A DNA stretch of 64,000 nt from Pseudomonas beijingensis (lineage in GTDB: Bacteria > Pseudomonadota > Gammaproteobacteria > Pseudomonadales > Pseudomonadaceae), in assembly GCF_030687295.1 (NCBI RefSeq), contig NZ_CP117425.1, positions 2,670,001 through 2,734,000 on the forward strand, given 5' to 3'. A program made the translations under genes and the position numbers. Position 1 is the stretch's first letter. Every line of letters starts with the position of its first letter. Below are positions 6,897-14,569 of this stretch, piece by piece. Under the pieces are notes generated by a model. It did no database searches, was not told the origin of the DNA, and worked only from the letters and a program-made list of their open reading frames with translations.

Positions 6897-8351
6897 ATGT
6901 CCGAGCAATTGCCCAACGGCTACAGCCCCCGCCTCTATAACCAGGACCTGGGCCCGCTGGCGCAGAAATGGAATTGGTACAACATCTTCGCGTTCTGGAT
7001 GAGTGATGTGCACAGCGTGGGCGGCTATGTGTTTGCCGCCAGCCTGTTCGCCTTGGGCCTGGCGAGTTGGCAGGTGCTGATTGCCTTGCTCGGAGGGATT
7101 TGCATCGTGCAGTTGATCGCCAACCTGGTCGCCAAGCCGAGCCAGCAGGCGGCGGTGCCTTATCCGGTCATTTGCAGGCTGGCGTTCGGCGTGTTCGGGG
7201 CGAATATTCCTGCGGTCATCCGCGGTTTGATCGCCGTGGCTTGGTACGGCATTCAGACGTACCTGGCTTCCAGCGCGCTGATCATCGTGGTGCTGCGGTT
7301 TTTTCCTGCAATGGAAATCTATGCGACGCCGCATTTTGCCGGTTTGTCCTACTTGGGTTGGTTCGGTTTCCTCAGCCTGTGGTTCGTCCAGGCGCTGGTC
7401 TTCTGGACCGGCATGGAGTCTATCCGTCGTTTCATCGACTGGGCCGGCCCGGTGGTGTATGCCGTGATGTTTCTGTTGGCCGGCTGGATCGTGTGGAAGG
7501 CCGGTTGGAGCAATATCAACTTCACCCTGTCGGAAAAGTCCTTGTCCGGCTGGCAGGCTTTCGGCCAGGTGATCGTGGCGACGGCCCTGGTGGTGTCGTA
7601 CTTTTCCGGCCCGACCCTGAATTTCGGCGATTTCAGTCGTTACTGCCGAAGCATGTCTGACGTGCGCCGGGGCAATTTCTGGGGGCTGCCGGTGAATTTC
7701 CTGGCGTTCTCCTTGGTCACCGTGGTGATTGTTTCAGGGACCTTGCCGGTGTTCGGCGAAATGCTCCATGACCCGATCGCCACCGTGGCGCGCATCGACA
7801 ACGACGTGGCCGTCTTGCTGGGCGCCTTTGCCTTCGTGACCGCCACCATCGGCATCAACATTGTCGCCAACTTCGTCTCGCCGGCGTTCGACTTCGCCAA
7901 CGTCGCCCCCAGCAAGATCAGTTGGCGCGCCGGCGGCATGATTGCGGCGGTGGCGTCGATTTTCATCACGCCGTGGAACCTGTTCAACAACCCCGAAGTG
8001 ATCCACTACACCCTGGACGTGCTGGCCGCATTCATCGGCCCGCTGTTCGGGATCCTGCTGGTGGATTACTACCTGATCAAAAAACAGCAGATCGACGTCG
8101 ACGCGCTGTTCAATGACGGGCCTAGCGGGCGCTATTACTACAGCGGCGGCATCAACTGGACCGCGGTCAAAGCGTTGATCCCGGCGACGCTGATGGGCGT
8201 GGCGATCACTTTCACGCCGCTGCTGCAACCGATGGCCAACTTTGCCTGGTTTACCGGTTGCTTCCTCGGCGGGGTGTTGTATTTCGCCTTGGCGCGACGG
8301 GAGCCGGCCGCGCAGTTGAGCAAAGCGTTGAGCCCGGCCGGTCAGGCCTGA
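6897..8351 (+). CDS. NCS1-family nucleobase/hydantoin/allantoin-type permease
   Basis: The 484-residue protein has about 12 membrane helices and the NCS1 signature. The N-terminal LYNQDLGPLAQKWNWYNIFAFWMSD is followed by PYPVICRLAFGVFGANIPA and AVAWYGIQTYLAS, the conserved substrate-site region of the Mhp1/PucI/CodB group. It should import a nucleobase, hydantoin or related ureide with a cation. An AAGGAG before the ATG at 6897 fixes the start; a longer open frame runs back to 6768 but lacks a site. No catabolic enzyme gene is adjacent, so the substrate cannot be set. Confidence 0.87.
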   Translation: MSEQLPNGYSPRLYNQDLGPLAQKWNWYNIFAFWMSDVHSVGGYVFAASLFALGLASWQVLIALLGGICIVQLIANLVAKPSQQAAVPYPVICRLAFGVFGANIPAVIRGLIAVAWYGIQTYLASSALIIVVLRFFPAMEIYATPHFAGLSYLGWFGFLSLWFVQALVFWTGMESIRRFIDWAGPVVYAVMFLLAGWIVWKAGWSNINFTLSEKSLSGWQAFGQVIVATALVVSYFSGPTLNFGDFSRYCRSMSDVRRGNFWGLPVNFLAFSLVTVVIVSGTLPVFGEMLHDPIATVARIDNDVAVLLGAFAFVTATIGINIVANFVSPAFDFANVAPSKISWRAGGMIAAVASIFITPWNLFNNPEVIHYTLDVLAAFIGPLFGILLVDYYLIKKQQIDVDALFNDGPSGRYYYSGGINWTAVKALIPATLMGVAITFTPLLQPMANFAWFTGCFLGGVLYFALARREPAAQLSKALSPAGQA

Positions 8352-9524
8352 TCAACGCAGGGCGGTTTGGGCGCAAGGGCTCGTCGCGCCCCGGCTGGCG
8401 GGCCGCAGCAACAGGCCACCGGCCAGCACCAGGCCGCTACCAGCAATGATCAACGCCGGTTGCAGGCCGCCGCTGAAATGGCTGCTCAGCGCCGCAAGCA
8501 GGGGCCCGCTGAGCTGGCCCACGGCAAAGCAGGCGGTCAGCAGGCCCGCGTTGCGCTGGGTGGCGTGAGGCGCTAGTTCCCGGGAGCGCAGCATCACCAG
8601 CTGCATGCAGGCCAGGAACGGTGCACCGCACAGGATCACCCCCAGCGCCAGCCCTGGCCCACTGCCCAGCAGACAGGCAAACACCCCGGCGGCTTGCAGC
8701 CAGAGCGTACCGATCAGCCAGCGGCCGGTGGTGCTTGGGTCTGGTCGACGCAAACTCACCAGCAGCACGCCAGTGGCGGCGGCCAGGCCGAAGCAGGGCC
8801 AGAACAGGTCGGCTTGCCATTGCCCGTGGAACTGCGCCGAGGCCATTTGCGACAGGAATGTGGCCGGAATGATGTAGCCCACGCCGTACAGGGCGTACAC
8901 CACTCCGAGCCGAGCGATGCCACGGTTCGGCGAGGCGCTGACCGGCGCTGCAACGGGCGCGGCTGCGGCGGGTCGTGGCAGGATCGGCAAAATCACCAGC
9001 AACATCGCCAGCGCCACGCCGGCATACACCAGCCATAGGGTTGCGGAAGTCTGGCCCAGCAGGTTCGAGCCCAACGCCAACAAACCTGTCAGGAAAATCC
9101 CCAATCCAGGTCCGGCAAACACCAGTGCGCCGAGCCGTGGCCGTCCCGCCGCTGCGGCCAAGGGTTGGCTCAGGGCGGTGATCATCACCATCACCCAGGC
9201 GCTCGCCACGCCGGTGCCGAAGCGCAACGCCAGGTGCGGCCAGAAGCCCCAGGCCCAGAACGACGCCAGGGTCAGCAGCACGCACAGCCACAGGCCGCCG
9301 AGCAACCGTCGCCGCACCTGTTCCGGACGACGGGCGAACATGGCGTCCAGCGCGCCGAGGAAATAACCCAGGTAGTTGGCGGCGGCAATCAGACCGGCGG
9401 CGGTCAAGTCGACCTGACCTTCGCCGATCAAATGAGGTAACTGCGGTGTGAGGGCGAAGCGGCCAATGCCCATGGCCATCATCAGCGCGATGAAACTGCC
9501 GAGCAGGCGAATAAGAGGTGACAT
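8352..9524 (-). CDS. YbfB/YjiJ-family MFS transporter
   Basis: The 390-residue protein has 12 predicted membrane helices and begins LGSFIALMMAMGIGRFALTP, the family hallmark of YbfB/YjiJ major facilitator proteins. Family members are uncharacterised, probably exporters. The gene diverges from a LysR regulator gene across a 104-base region with a clean palindrome at 9578-9592, so it is probably that regulator's target. Its stop is adjacent to the stop of the convergent NCS1 gene. Confidence 0.88.
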   Translation of the reverse strand: MSPLIRLLGSFIALMMAMGIGRFALTPQLPHLIGEGQVDLTAAGLIAAANYLGYFLGALDAMFARRPEQVRRRLLGGLWLCVLLTLASFWAWGFWPHLALRFGTGVASAWVMVMITALSQPLAAAAGRPRLGALVFAGPGLGIFLTGLLALGSNLLGQTSATLWLVYAGVALAMLLVILPILPRPAAAAPVAAPVSASPNRGIARLGVVYALYGVGYIIPATFLSQMASAQFHGQWQADLFWPCFGLAAATGVLLVSLRRPDPSTTGRWLIGTLWLQAAGVFACLLGSGPGLALGVILCGAPFLACMQLVMLRSRELAPHATQRNAGLLTACFAVGQLSGPLLAALSSHFSGGLQPALIIAGSGLVLAGGLLLRPASRGATSPCAQTALR

Positions 9525-9577
9525 GGTCGTTCTCCGGGTGTCGGGGCGAATGACCGTCAGGCTAGGACTGATTGACT

Positions 9578-9592
9578 TTCATTAAAAATGAA
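9578..9592. promoter_or_regulatory. Palindrome between divergent MFS and LysR genes
   Basis: TTCATT-AAA-AATGAA is a perfect inverted repeat with 6-base arms in the AT-rich divergent promoter region. A LysR protein normally binds such a site to repress its own gene and activate the divergent one. The assignment is inferred from position and symmetry. Confidence 0.5.
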
Positions 9593-9628
9593 TAATAGTG
9601 AGTAACTTGTTCTTTTTTGGAGAAGGTC

Positions 9629-10522
9629 ATGGAGTTCAGCCAACTGCGGATTTTCCAGGCCGTGGCCGAGGAAGGTTCCATCACCCGGGCTGCCGAGCGC
9701 CTGCACCGGGTGCCGTCGAACTTGTCGACCCGGCTCAAGCAGCTGGAAGAGCAACTGGGCGTGGACCTTTTCCTGCGCGAGCGTCAGCGTTTGCAGTTGT
9801 CGCCGGCAGGAAAAGTCCTGCTGGACTATGCGGCCAAGCTGTTCGCCTTGCACGACGAGGCCCATGCCGCCGTGCAGGGCGGGCAGCCAGCCGGGGATTT
9901 CCTGCTGGGCACGATGTACAGCACGGCGGCGACGCATTTGCCGGACCTGCTGGCGGCGTATCACCGGGCGTATCCGGCGGTGAACCTGCAAGTGCAGTCC
10001 GGGCCGAGTGGCGAGTTGTTTGAAGGGTTGCTCACCAATCGGCTCGATGCGGCGCTGGTGGATGGTCCGCTGGAGTTGGCGGGGCTGGATGGCGTGCCGT
10101 TGTGCGACGAGCGGTTGGTGCTGATCACCGAGGCCGATCACCCGCCGGTGCGCAGTGCGCTGGATGTGCAGGGTCGCGCGGTGTTCACGTTCCGGCGTGG
10201 TTGCTCGTACCGGATGCGCTTGGAAGCCTGGTTTGCCCATGACCATGCAACCATGGGTCGGGCGATGGAAATCGAGTCTTACCAAGGGATGCTGGCGTGT
10301 GTGATCGCCGGGTCCGGGGTGGCGTTGATGTCTGAGTCGATGCTGGCCAGCCTGCCGGGCCGCGAGCGGGTGACGGTGCATCCGCTGGCAGAGCCGTTTG
10401 CCAGCGCCACCACCTGGCTGATGTGGCGCAAAGGCATGGTCGGGGCCAACCTGAACGCCTGGATCGAATTGCAACAACAGGCCTGGCCGCGAGCGCCAAT
10501 GATCACGGCGCAATCGGCTTGA
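9629..10522 (+). CDS. LysR-family transcriptional regulator
   Basis: The 297-residue protein is a standard LysR regulator. The N-terminal winged HTH (MEFSQLRIFQAVAEEGSITR..AAERLHRVPSNLSTRLKQLEE) is followed by a type-2 periplasmic-binding-like effector domain starting near residue 90. I use the ATG at 9629 with GGAGAAGG upstream; an in-frame TTG lies 12 bases earlier. It is divergent from the YbfB-type MFS gene, which it probably controls. It immediately precedes the sicX homologue, as LysR gene PA1413 precedes PA1414 in P. aeruginosa, so it is likely the PA1413 counterpart. Confidence 0.88.
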   Translation: MEFSQLRIFQAVAEEGSITRAAERLHRVPSNLSTRLKQLEEQLGVDLFLRERQRLQLSPAGKVLLDYAAKLFALHDEAHAAVQGGQPAGDFLLGTMYSTAATHLPDLLAAYHRAYPAVNLQVQSGPSGELFEGLLTNRLDAALVDGPLELAGLDGVPLCDERLVLITEADHPPVRSALDVQGRAVFTFRRGCSYRMRLEAWFAHDHATMGRAMEIESYQGMLACVIAGSGVALMSESMLASLPGRERVTVHPLAEPFASATTWLMWRKGMVGANLNAWIELQQQAWPRAPMITAQSA

Positions 10523-10533
10523 ACTCCGGGAGG

Positions 10534-10547
10534 TGGATTTGGATCAA
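10534..10547 (+). promoter_or_regulatory. Candidate Anr/Dnr (FNR-type) box upstream of sicX
   Basis: TGGATTTGGATCAA matches the FNR/Anr consensus TTGAT-N4-ATCAA at nine of ten defined positions. It lies 115 bases before the sicX start codon. sicX of P. aeruginosa is induced by low oxygen, so an Anr site is expected here. A possible -10 (TATTAT) lies at 10600-10605, but I could not set a confident start site. Confidence 0.6.
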
Positions 10548-10661
10548 TTCAGTAACAGATCATTGCAAACTGAGACGAGCATTGCGTAGAACATCGGACT
10601 ATTATCAGTGCGAAGGGGCCACAGAAATCTGCCGCTCGCACCACCCTGAGGGGGCACCACG

Positions 10662-10790
10662 ATGAAAGAGAAAATCCAGAACTGGCTTCACGACTTGGGT
10701 GTCGCGCTTGGCCTGATCGAGCCGCCGATGCAACCGGTACCGATCCGCACCGATGACGAGCAACGCCGCCGCCAACCGCGCCGCCGGTAA
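10662..10790 (+). CDS. sicX: Small PA1414-like protein encoded within sicX
   Basis: The frame encodes 42 residues starting MKEKIQNWLHDLGVALGLIE, then PPMQPVPIRTDDEQ and an Arg-rich tail ending RRQPRRR. I recognise this as the counterpart of the small P. aeruginosa protein PA1414. The start follows GAGGGGG about ten bases upstream. The head forms an amphipathic helix and the tail is strongly basic. In P. aeruginosa the same transcript is the sRNA SicX, and the role of the peptide is unclear. The neighbour order (LysR, then this gene, then the gbu region) also fits PA1413-PA1422. No paralogue is visible in the window. Confidence 0.78.
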   Translation: MKEKIQNWLHDLGVALGLIEPPMQPVPIRTDDEQRRRQPRRR

Positions 10791-10810
10791 ACACACCGCA
10801 GAATTTGGAG

Positions 10811-10866
10811 AGATCGCAGCTCCGGACCATTTCAATTGAGATGGGCCGGAACTGCGATCTTTTTAT
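10811..10866 (+). terminator. Rho-independent terminator of sicX
   Basis: A 15-bp stem with one mismatch (AGATCGCAGCTCCGG at 10811-10825, partner CCGGAACTGCGATCT at 10846-10860) is followed directly by TTTTATTT. It ends the sicX transcript 20 bases after the reading frame. Confidence 0.85.
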
Positions 10867-10882
10867 TTCTGAAGACAGAATC

Positions 10883-10972
10883 TGTGGGAGCGAGCTTGCT
10901 CGCGATGACGGGGGAACATTCAACAGGTGTGTTGCCTGTACAGCCGCTATCGCGAGCAAGCTCGCTCCCACA
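10883..10972. repeat. REP pair (family A, GCGAGCTTGCTCGCGAT type)
   Basis: Two inverted copies of TGTGGGAGCGAGCTTGCTCG separated by about 45 bases lie between the sicX terminator and the convergent symporter gene. Confidence 0.85.
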
Positions 10973-10999
10973 GGGGTTTTCATTGCCAAGGGTTGTCGG

Positions 11000-12388
11000 T
11001 CAAACCGCCTTGGTTACCACACCCGGCCGTGGCGCCAACACACTCACCAGCACAAAACTCACCAGCGCCACGCTCAGGCTGTAGTAGATCGGCGTGTTCG
11101 CGTCCAGGCCGTCCTTGAGCATGAAGAACAGTGCGGTCAAGAAGCCCAGCGACATGCTGGTGATCGCGCCGGCGGTGGTGGCGCGTTTCCAGTAGATGGC
11201 GCCGATCAGTGGGATCAGCATGCCGCCCACCAACAGGTTGTAGGCCAGGGTCAGGGCGCTGATGACGTCGCTGACCACCAGGGCGATCACCAGGACCACC
11301 GCCCCCATCAGCAGGGTCGCGATGCGGTTCTCGTGGACATCGCCACTGCCGCTCTCACGGCCCTGGCGCAGACGGGGCAGCAAGTCCTGGACGACCGTGG
11401 TGGACGCCGCGAGCAAGCCCGCTGCGGCGGTGGACATCAAGGCCGCCAGGGCCGCGGCGATCACCAGCCCGCGAATACCGTTGGGCAGGCTGGTCTGCAC
11501 CACGCTGGCGAAAGCGTTGTTGACGTTCGCAAGGTCCGGCAGCAAAACCTTGGCCGCCATGCCGATCAACGCCCCGGCCAGGCCGTACAGCACGCAGTAC
11601 AGGCCGGCTGCGGTGCCGGCCACTTTGGCCACGCCTTCGCTGCGAGCAGTGAACACCCGCTGCCAGATGTCCTGGCCGATGAAGATGCCGAAGAAGTAGA
11701 TCAGGAAGTAGGTGAGGATGGTGTCCCAGCCAATGGCGGTGAAGTCGAAGTAGCTGGCCGGCAGCTTGGCCACCATCGTGTCCCAGCCGCCGGCGTCGAC
11801 GATGGACATCGGCATCAGCAAGAACACCAGACCCACGGTCATGATCAAGAATTGCACGATGTCGGTGAGGGTCAGCGACCACATGCCGCCGATGGTGGAA
11901 TACAGCACCACCACGCCACCGCCCACCAGGATCGACACCCAAAACGGCAGGCCGAACAGCACCTGCATCACGGTGCCGATGGCGATGGTCGAGGTGGCAC
12001 CGATCATCAGCGCATACACCAGCATGATCAGCGCACTGGCCTGGCGCGCGGCAGGGTTGTAGCGGCGCTCCAGCACTTGGGTCACGGTGTAGATCTTGAG
12101 CTTGAGCAGCGGCTTGGCGAGGAACAGGCTCAGGCCGACGATGCCAAGGCCAATGGCGCCGCACAGCCAGAACCCGGAAATGCCATAGACGTAGCCCAGG
12201 CGCACGGTGCCGATGGTGGACGCACCGCCCAGGACGGTGGCGGCCATGGTGCCCAGGTAAAAGCCCGGGCCGAGGTTGCGCCCGGCGACCAGGTAGTCGT
12301 CACGGGTCTTGGCGCGGCGCATGCCGTACCAGCCGAGGGCAATCATGCCGGTGGCGTAGATGAGAACGACGATTAAGTCCAAAGCCAT
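11000..12388 (-). CDS. Sodium:solute symporter (SSS family), PA1418-like
   Basis: The 462-residue protein has about 13 membrane helices and the SSS pattern (YGMRRAKTRDDYLVAGRNLG near the start; GQDIWQRVFTARSEGVAKVA in the middle, the family's conserved cytoplasmic loop). It should import a solute with Na+. The ATG at 12388 is preceded by GGAGA, so longer frames into the REP are rejected. It lies at the far end of the gbuA cluster in the same order as PA1418-PA1421. A guanidino or amino acid substrate is plausible but not shown. A REP pair separates it from the upstream permease gene. Confidence 0.85.
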   Translation of the reverse strand: MALDLIVVLIYATGMIALGWYGMRRAKTRDDYLVAGRNLGPGFYLGTMAATVLGGASTIGTVRLGYVYGISGFWLCGAIGLGIVGLSLFLAKPLLKLKIYTVTQVLERRYNPAARQASALIMLVYALMIGATSTIAIGTVMQVLFGLPFWVSILVGGGVVVLYSTIGGMWSLTLTDIVQFLIMTVGLVFLLMPMSIVDAGGWDTMVAKLPASYFDFTAIGWDTILTYFLIYFFGIFIGQDIWQRVFTARSEGVAKVAGTAAGLYCVLYGLAGALIGMAAKVLLPDLANVNNAFASVVQTSLPNGIRGLVIAAALAALMSTAAAGLLAASTTVVQDLLPRLRQGRESGSGDVHENRIATLLMGAVVLVIALVVSDVISALTLAYNLLVGGMLIPLIGAIYWKRATTAGAITSMSLGFLTALFFMLKDGLDANTPIYYSLSVALVSFVLVSVLAPRPGVVTKAV

Positions 12389-12471
12389 GGTGGCGTGTCT
12401 CCGATTGTCTTTTTTATATGGGACGAGGCGGTGCTGTCCCTGGCACTGCAGCCTCAGTGCGAACGAGCTGT

Positions 12472-12566
12472 TGTGGCGAGGGGGCTTGCTCCCGCTCGGT
12501 TGCGCAGCAACCGCTAAAAGCTTGGAGCTGCTGCGCAGCCCAGCGGGAGCAAGCTCCCTCGCCACA
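12472..12566. repeat. REP pair (family B, TGTGGCGAGGG type)
   Basis: Two inverted elements (TGTGGCGAGGGGGCTTGCTC and its partner ending CTCCCTCGCCACA), each with an internal GCGCAGC core, lie between the two permease genes of the gbu cluster. Confidence 0.85.
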
Positions 12567-12586
12567 GGTATTTCGTTGATCTCGGG

Positions 12587-14098
12587 TCAGGCGGTCTGTC
12601 TGAGGGAGGGTTTATCGATTGGCTCCGAAGCATCCTGGCTTCGCGGATCCCCCGGCCCATACACCGCCGCCGGCTCTGGAAACAGCCCCAGCAACGCCAG
12701 GTACACCACCGAGGCCAGGCCCAGGGTCACCGGCAGGCTGATGTCGATCCCGCCGGCCAGTTCCCCCAGCGGCCCGACGAACTGCCCCGGCAGGTTGACG
12801 AAGCACAACCCCACCAACGCGCTGGGAATCCACGCCCCCAGGCCGCGCCAGTTCCAGCCGTGGCTGAACCAGTAGCGCCCGCCGGTTTCGCCGCGGGTGA
12901 ATACTTGCAGGTCATCCGGGCAGTAGAAGCCGCGGCGCACCAGCAGGCCGATGATCATGATCACCATCCACGGCGTGGTGCAGGTGATGATCAGCACCGC
13001 GAAGGTCGACACGCTCTGCACCAGGTTCGCCGCGAAGCGCCCGATGAAGATGAACGCAATCGACATCACGCCGATCAGCAGCGTCGCCTTGACCCGCGAC
13101 AGCACCCGTGGGAACACGCTGGACATGTCCAGCCCGGTGCCATACAGCGACGTGGTGCCGGTGGACATGCCGCCAATCACCGCGATCAGGCACACCGGCA
13201 GGAAGAACCACCCCGGCGACACCGCCAGCAACCCGCCGACGTAGTTGTTGGCCGCGATGTAGTCCGGCGCCTTGATCGCCACGATGGTGGCGGTGGCGAG
13301 GCCGAACAGGAACGGGATCAGCGTCGCCAGTTGCGCGGCGATCACGGCCAGCATGATGCGGCGTTTGGGGGTATTGCGCGGGATGTAGCGCGACCAGTCG
13401 CCCAGGAACGCACCGAAGGAAATCGGGTTGCTCATGGCCACCAGCGCCGCGCCGATGAAGGCGGCGTAGAAGCCCGGCTGGCCGAGGCTGACCGTGCCGG
13501 CGAACTGGCTGTCGAAGGTCGGTGCGAAGGCGAAAATGCCCAGCAGGAACAGCAGGCTGGCGGCCCACACGGCGATGCGGTTGACCCACAGCATGAAGCG
13601 GAAGCCGTAGATGCACACCGTCAACACCAGCAGGGCGAACAGGCCGTAGGCCAGGCCCAGGCTCAGGTCGGTTTCCGGTACGCCGACCAGCCGCTTGGCG
13701 CCGCCGATCAACGCATCGCCCGAGCTCCACACCGACAGCGAGAAAAACGCGATGGCGGTCAGCAACGAGAGGAACGAGCCGACGATGCGCCCGTGCACGC
13801 CGAAGTGCGCACCGGAAGACACCGCGTTGTTGGTGCCGTTGAGCGGGCCGAACAGGCCCATCGGCGCGAGAATGATCGATCCCACCAACACCCCCAGCAC
13901 AATCGCCCAGACCCCAGCCTGGAACGACAGGCCGAACAGCACGGGGAAACTGCCGAGCACGGCGGTGGCAAAGGTATTGGCGCCGCCGAAGATCAGGCGA
14001 AACAGGTCGCCCGGGCCGGCGGTGCGTTCGTGGTCCGGGATCTGTTCGACCCCGTTGGTTTCAATGTGCGTAAGGCTTTTATCGTTATTGTTATTCAT
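12587..14098 (-). CDS. Cytosine permease-type NCS1 transporter, PA1419-like
   Basis: The 503-residue protein has about 12 membrane helices and NCS1/CodB features: GGANTFATAVLGSFPVLFGL near the start, SSGAHFGVHG, and ISFGAFLGDWSRYIP in the middle. It is distinct from the NCS1 protein at 6897. It follows gbuA and the small SnoaL-like gene on the same strand, as PA1419 follows PA1421 and PA1420, so it probably imports the guanidino compound used by GbuA or a related substrate. That role is inferred from context. The N-terminus (MNNNNDKSLTH) is polar and probably cytosolic. Confidence 0.82.
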   Translation of the reverse strand: MNNNNDKSLTHIETNGVEQIPDHERTAGPGDLFRLIFGGANTFATAVLGSFPVLFGLSFQAGVWAIVLGVLVGSIILAPMGLFGPLNGTNNAVSSGAHFGVHGRIVGSFLSLLTAIAFFSLSVWSSGDALIGGAKRLVGVPETDLSLGLAYGLFALLVLTVCIYGFRFMLWVNRIAVWAASLLFLLGIFAFAPTFDSQFAGTVSLGQPGFYAAFIGAALVAMSNPISFGAFLGDWSRYIPRNTPKRRIMLAVIAAQLATLIPFLFGLATATIVAIKAPDYIAANNYVGGLLAVSPGWFFLPVCLIAVIGGMSTGTTSLYGTGLDMSSVFPRVLSRVKATLLIGVMSIAFIFIGRFAANLVQSVSTFAVLIITCTTPWMVIMIIGLLVRRGFYCPDDLQVFTRGETGGRYWFSHGWNWRGLGAWIPSALVGLCFVNLPGQFVGPLGELAGGIDISLPVTLGLASVVYLALLGLFPEPAAVYGPGDPRSQDASEPIDKPSLRQTA

Positions 14099-14152
14099 GA
14101 TCTGCTCCGATCATCGAGGCGCACTCATCGTGTGTGAGCGTCGCCTGTTTGG

Positions 14153-14560
14153 CTAAGGGGGTGGCAGCCCTTCCGGCATTGCGGACAAATGTTCATGACA
14201 GGCCAGCCATAGGCCTTGTTGTTCTTGGCGAAACACAATGGTTTCGCGCTCCTGGCTAAGGTGAAGCTCCCCTTGCATGCGCAGCTCGGTGGCCACGTCA
14301 TGGATGAAAATCGCCACGTCCCCTTGCAGGCTGACGAAGGCGTTGCTCGAGGTACAAGCGAGCACCTCGAAGCCATCCTCGGACCGCCAGCGATCCCACA
14401 ACGCCTGGTAGGCATCGCGTGACAGCAGGGGCTGTCCGAGGGTGTAGAACACAAAACTCGCATCGGCCGTGAACGCACCGAAGTAGGCGTCGCGGTCATT
14501 GCGGGCGAAGGCCGCCACCAGTTTTGCGGCGGCCTCAAGTACCTGATCGTGATCGTTCAT
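14153..14560 (-). CDS. SnoaL/NTF2-like protein, PA1420-like
   Basis: This 135-residue protein has the NTF2-like fold pattern: DHDQVLEAAAKLVAAFARND at the start, then DAYFGAFTADASFVF and a final strand GLWLACHEHLSAMP. Such DUF4440/SnoaL domains hold small ligands or act as simple isomerases. The gene begins nine bases after the gbuA stop, so it is in the same operon. It corresponds in position to PA1420. No catalytic role can be assigned. Confidence 0.78.
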   Translation of the reverse strand: MNDHDQVLEAAAKLVAAFARNDRDAYFGAFTADASFVFYTLGQPLLSRDAYQALWDRWRSEDGFEVLACTSSNAFVSLQGDVAIFIHDVATELRMQGELHLSQERETIVFRQEQQGLWLACHEHLSAMPEGLPPP

Positions 14561-14569
14561 GGCGGCGCC

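Larger units (their letters stand above)
10600..10866 (+). ncRNA. sicX: SicX-like sRNA transcript (5' end approximate)
   Basis: In P. aeruginosa the PA1414 transcript acts as the regulatory RNA SicX, controlling the switch between chronic and acute infection and induced by low oxygen. Here a homologous small reading frame is flanked upstream by an Anr-like box and downstream by a strong terminator, giving a short monocistronic transcript. The 3' end near 10866 is supported by the terminator. The 5' end is a guess from a TATTAT at 10600. Whether the RNA function is conserved in this species is not shown by the sequence. Confidence 0.45.

Noticed and set aside
10805..12376. A 523-codon plus-strand frame running opposite the sodium:solute symporter gene
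   Set aside because: The product is extremely rich in His, Gln and Gly, the typical antisense of a hydrophobic membrane protein gene, and it begins inside the sicX terminator and a REP.
12860..14137. A 425-codon plus-strand frame opposite the NCS1 permease
   Set aside because: Antisense of a membrane protein with the same biased composition; the minus-strand permease explains the region fully.
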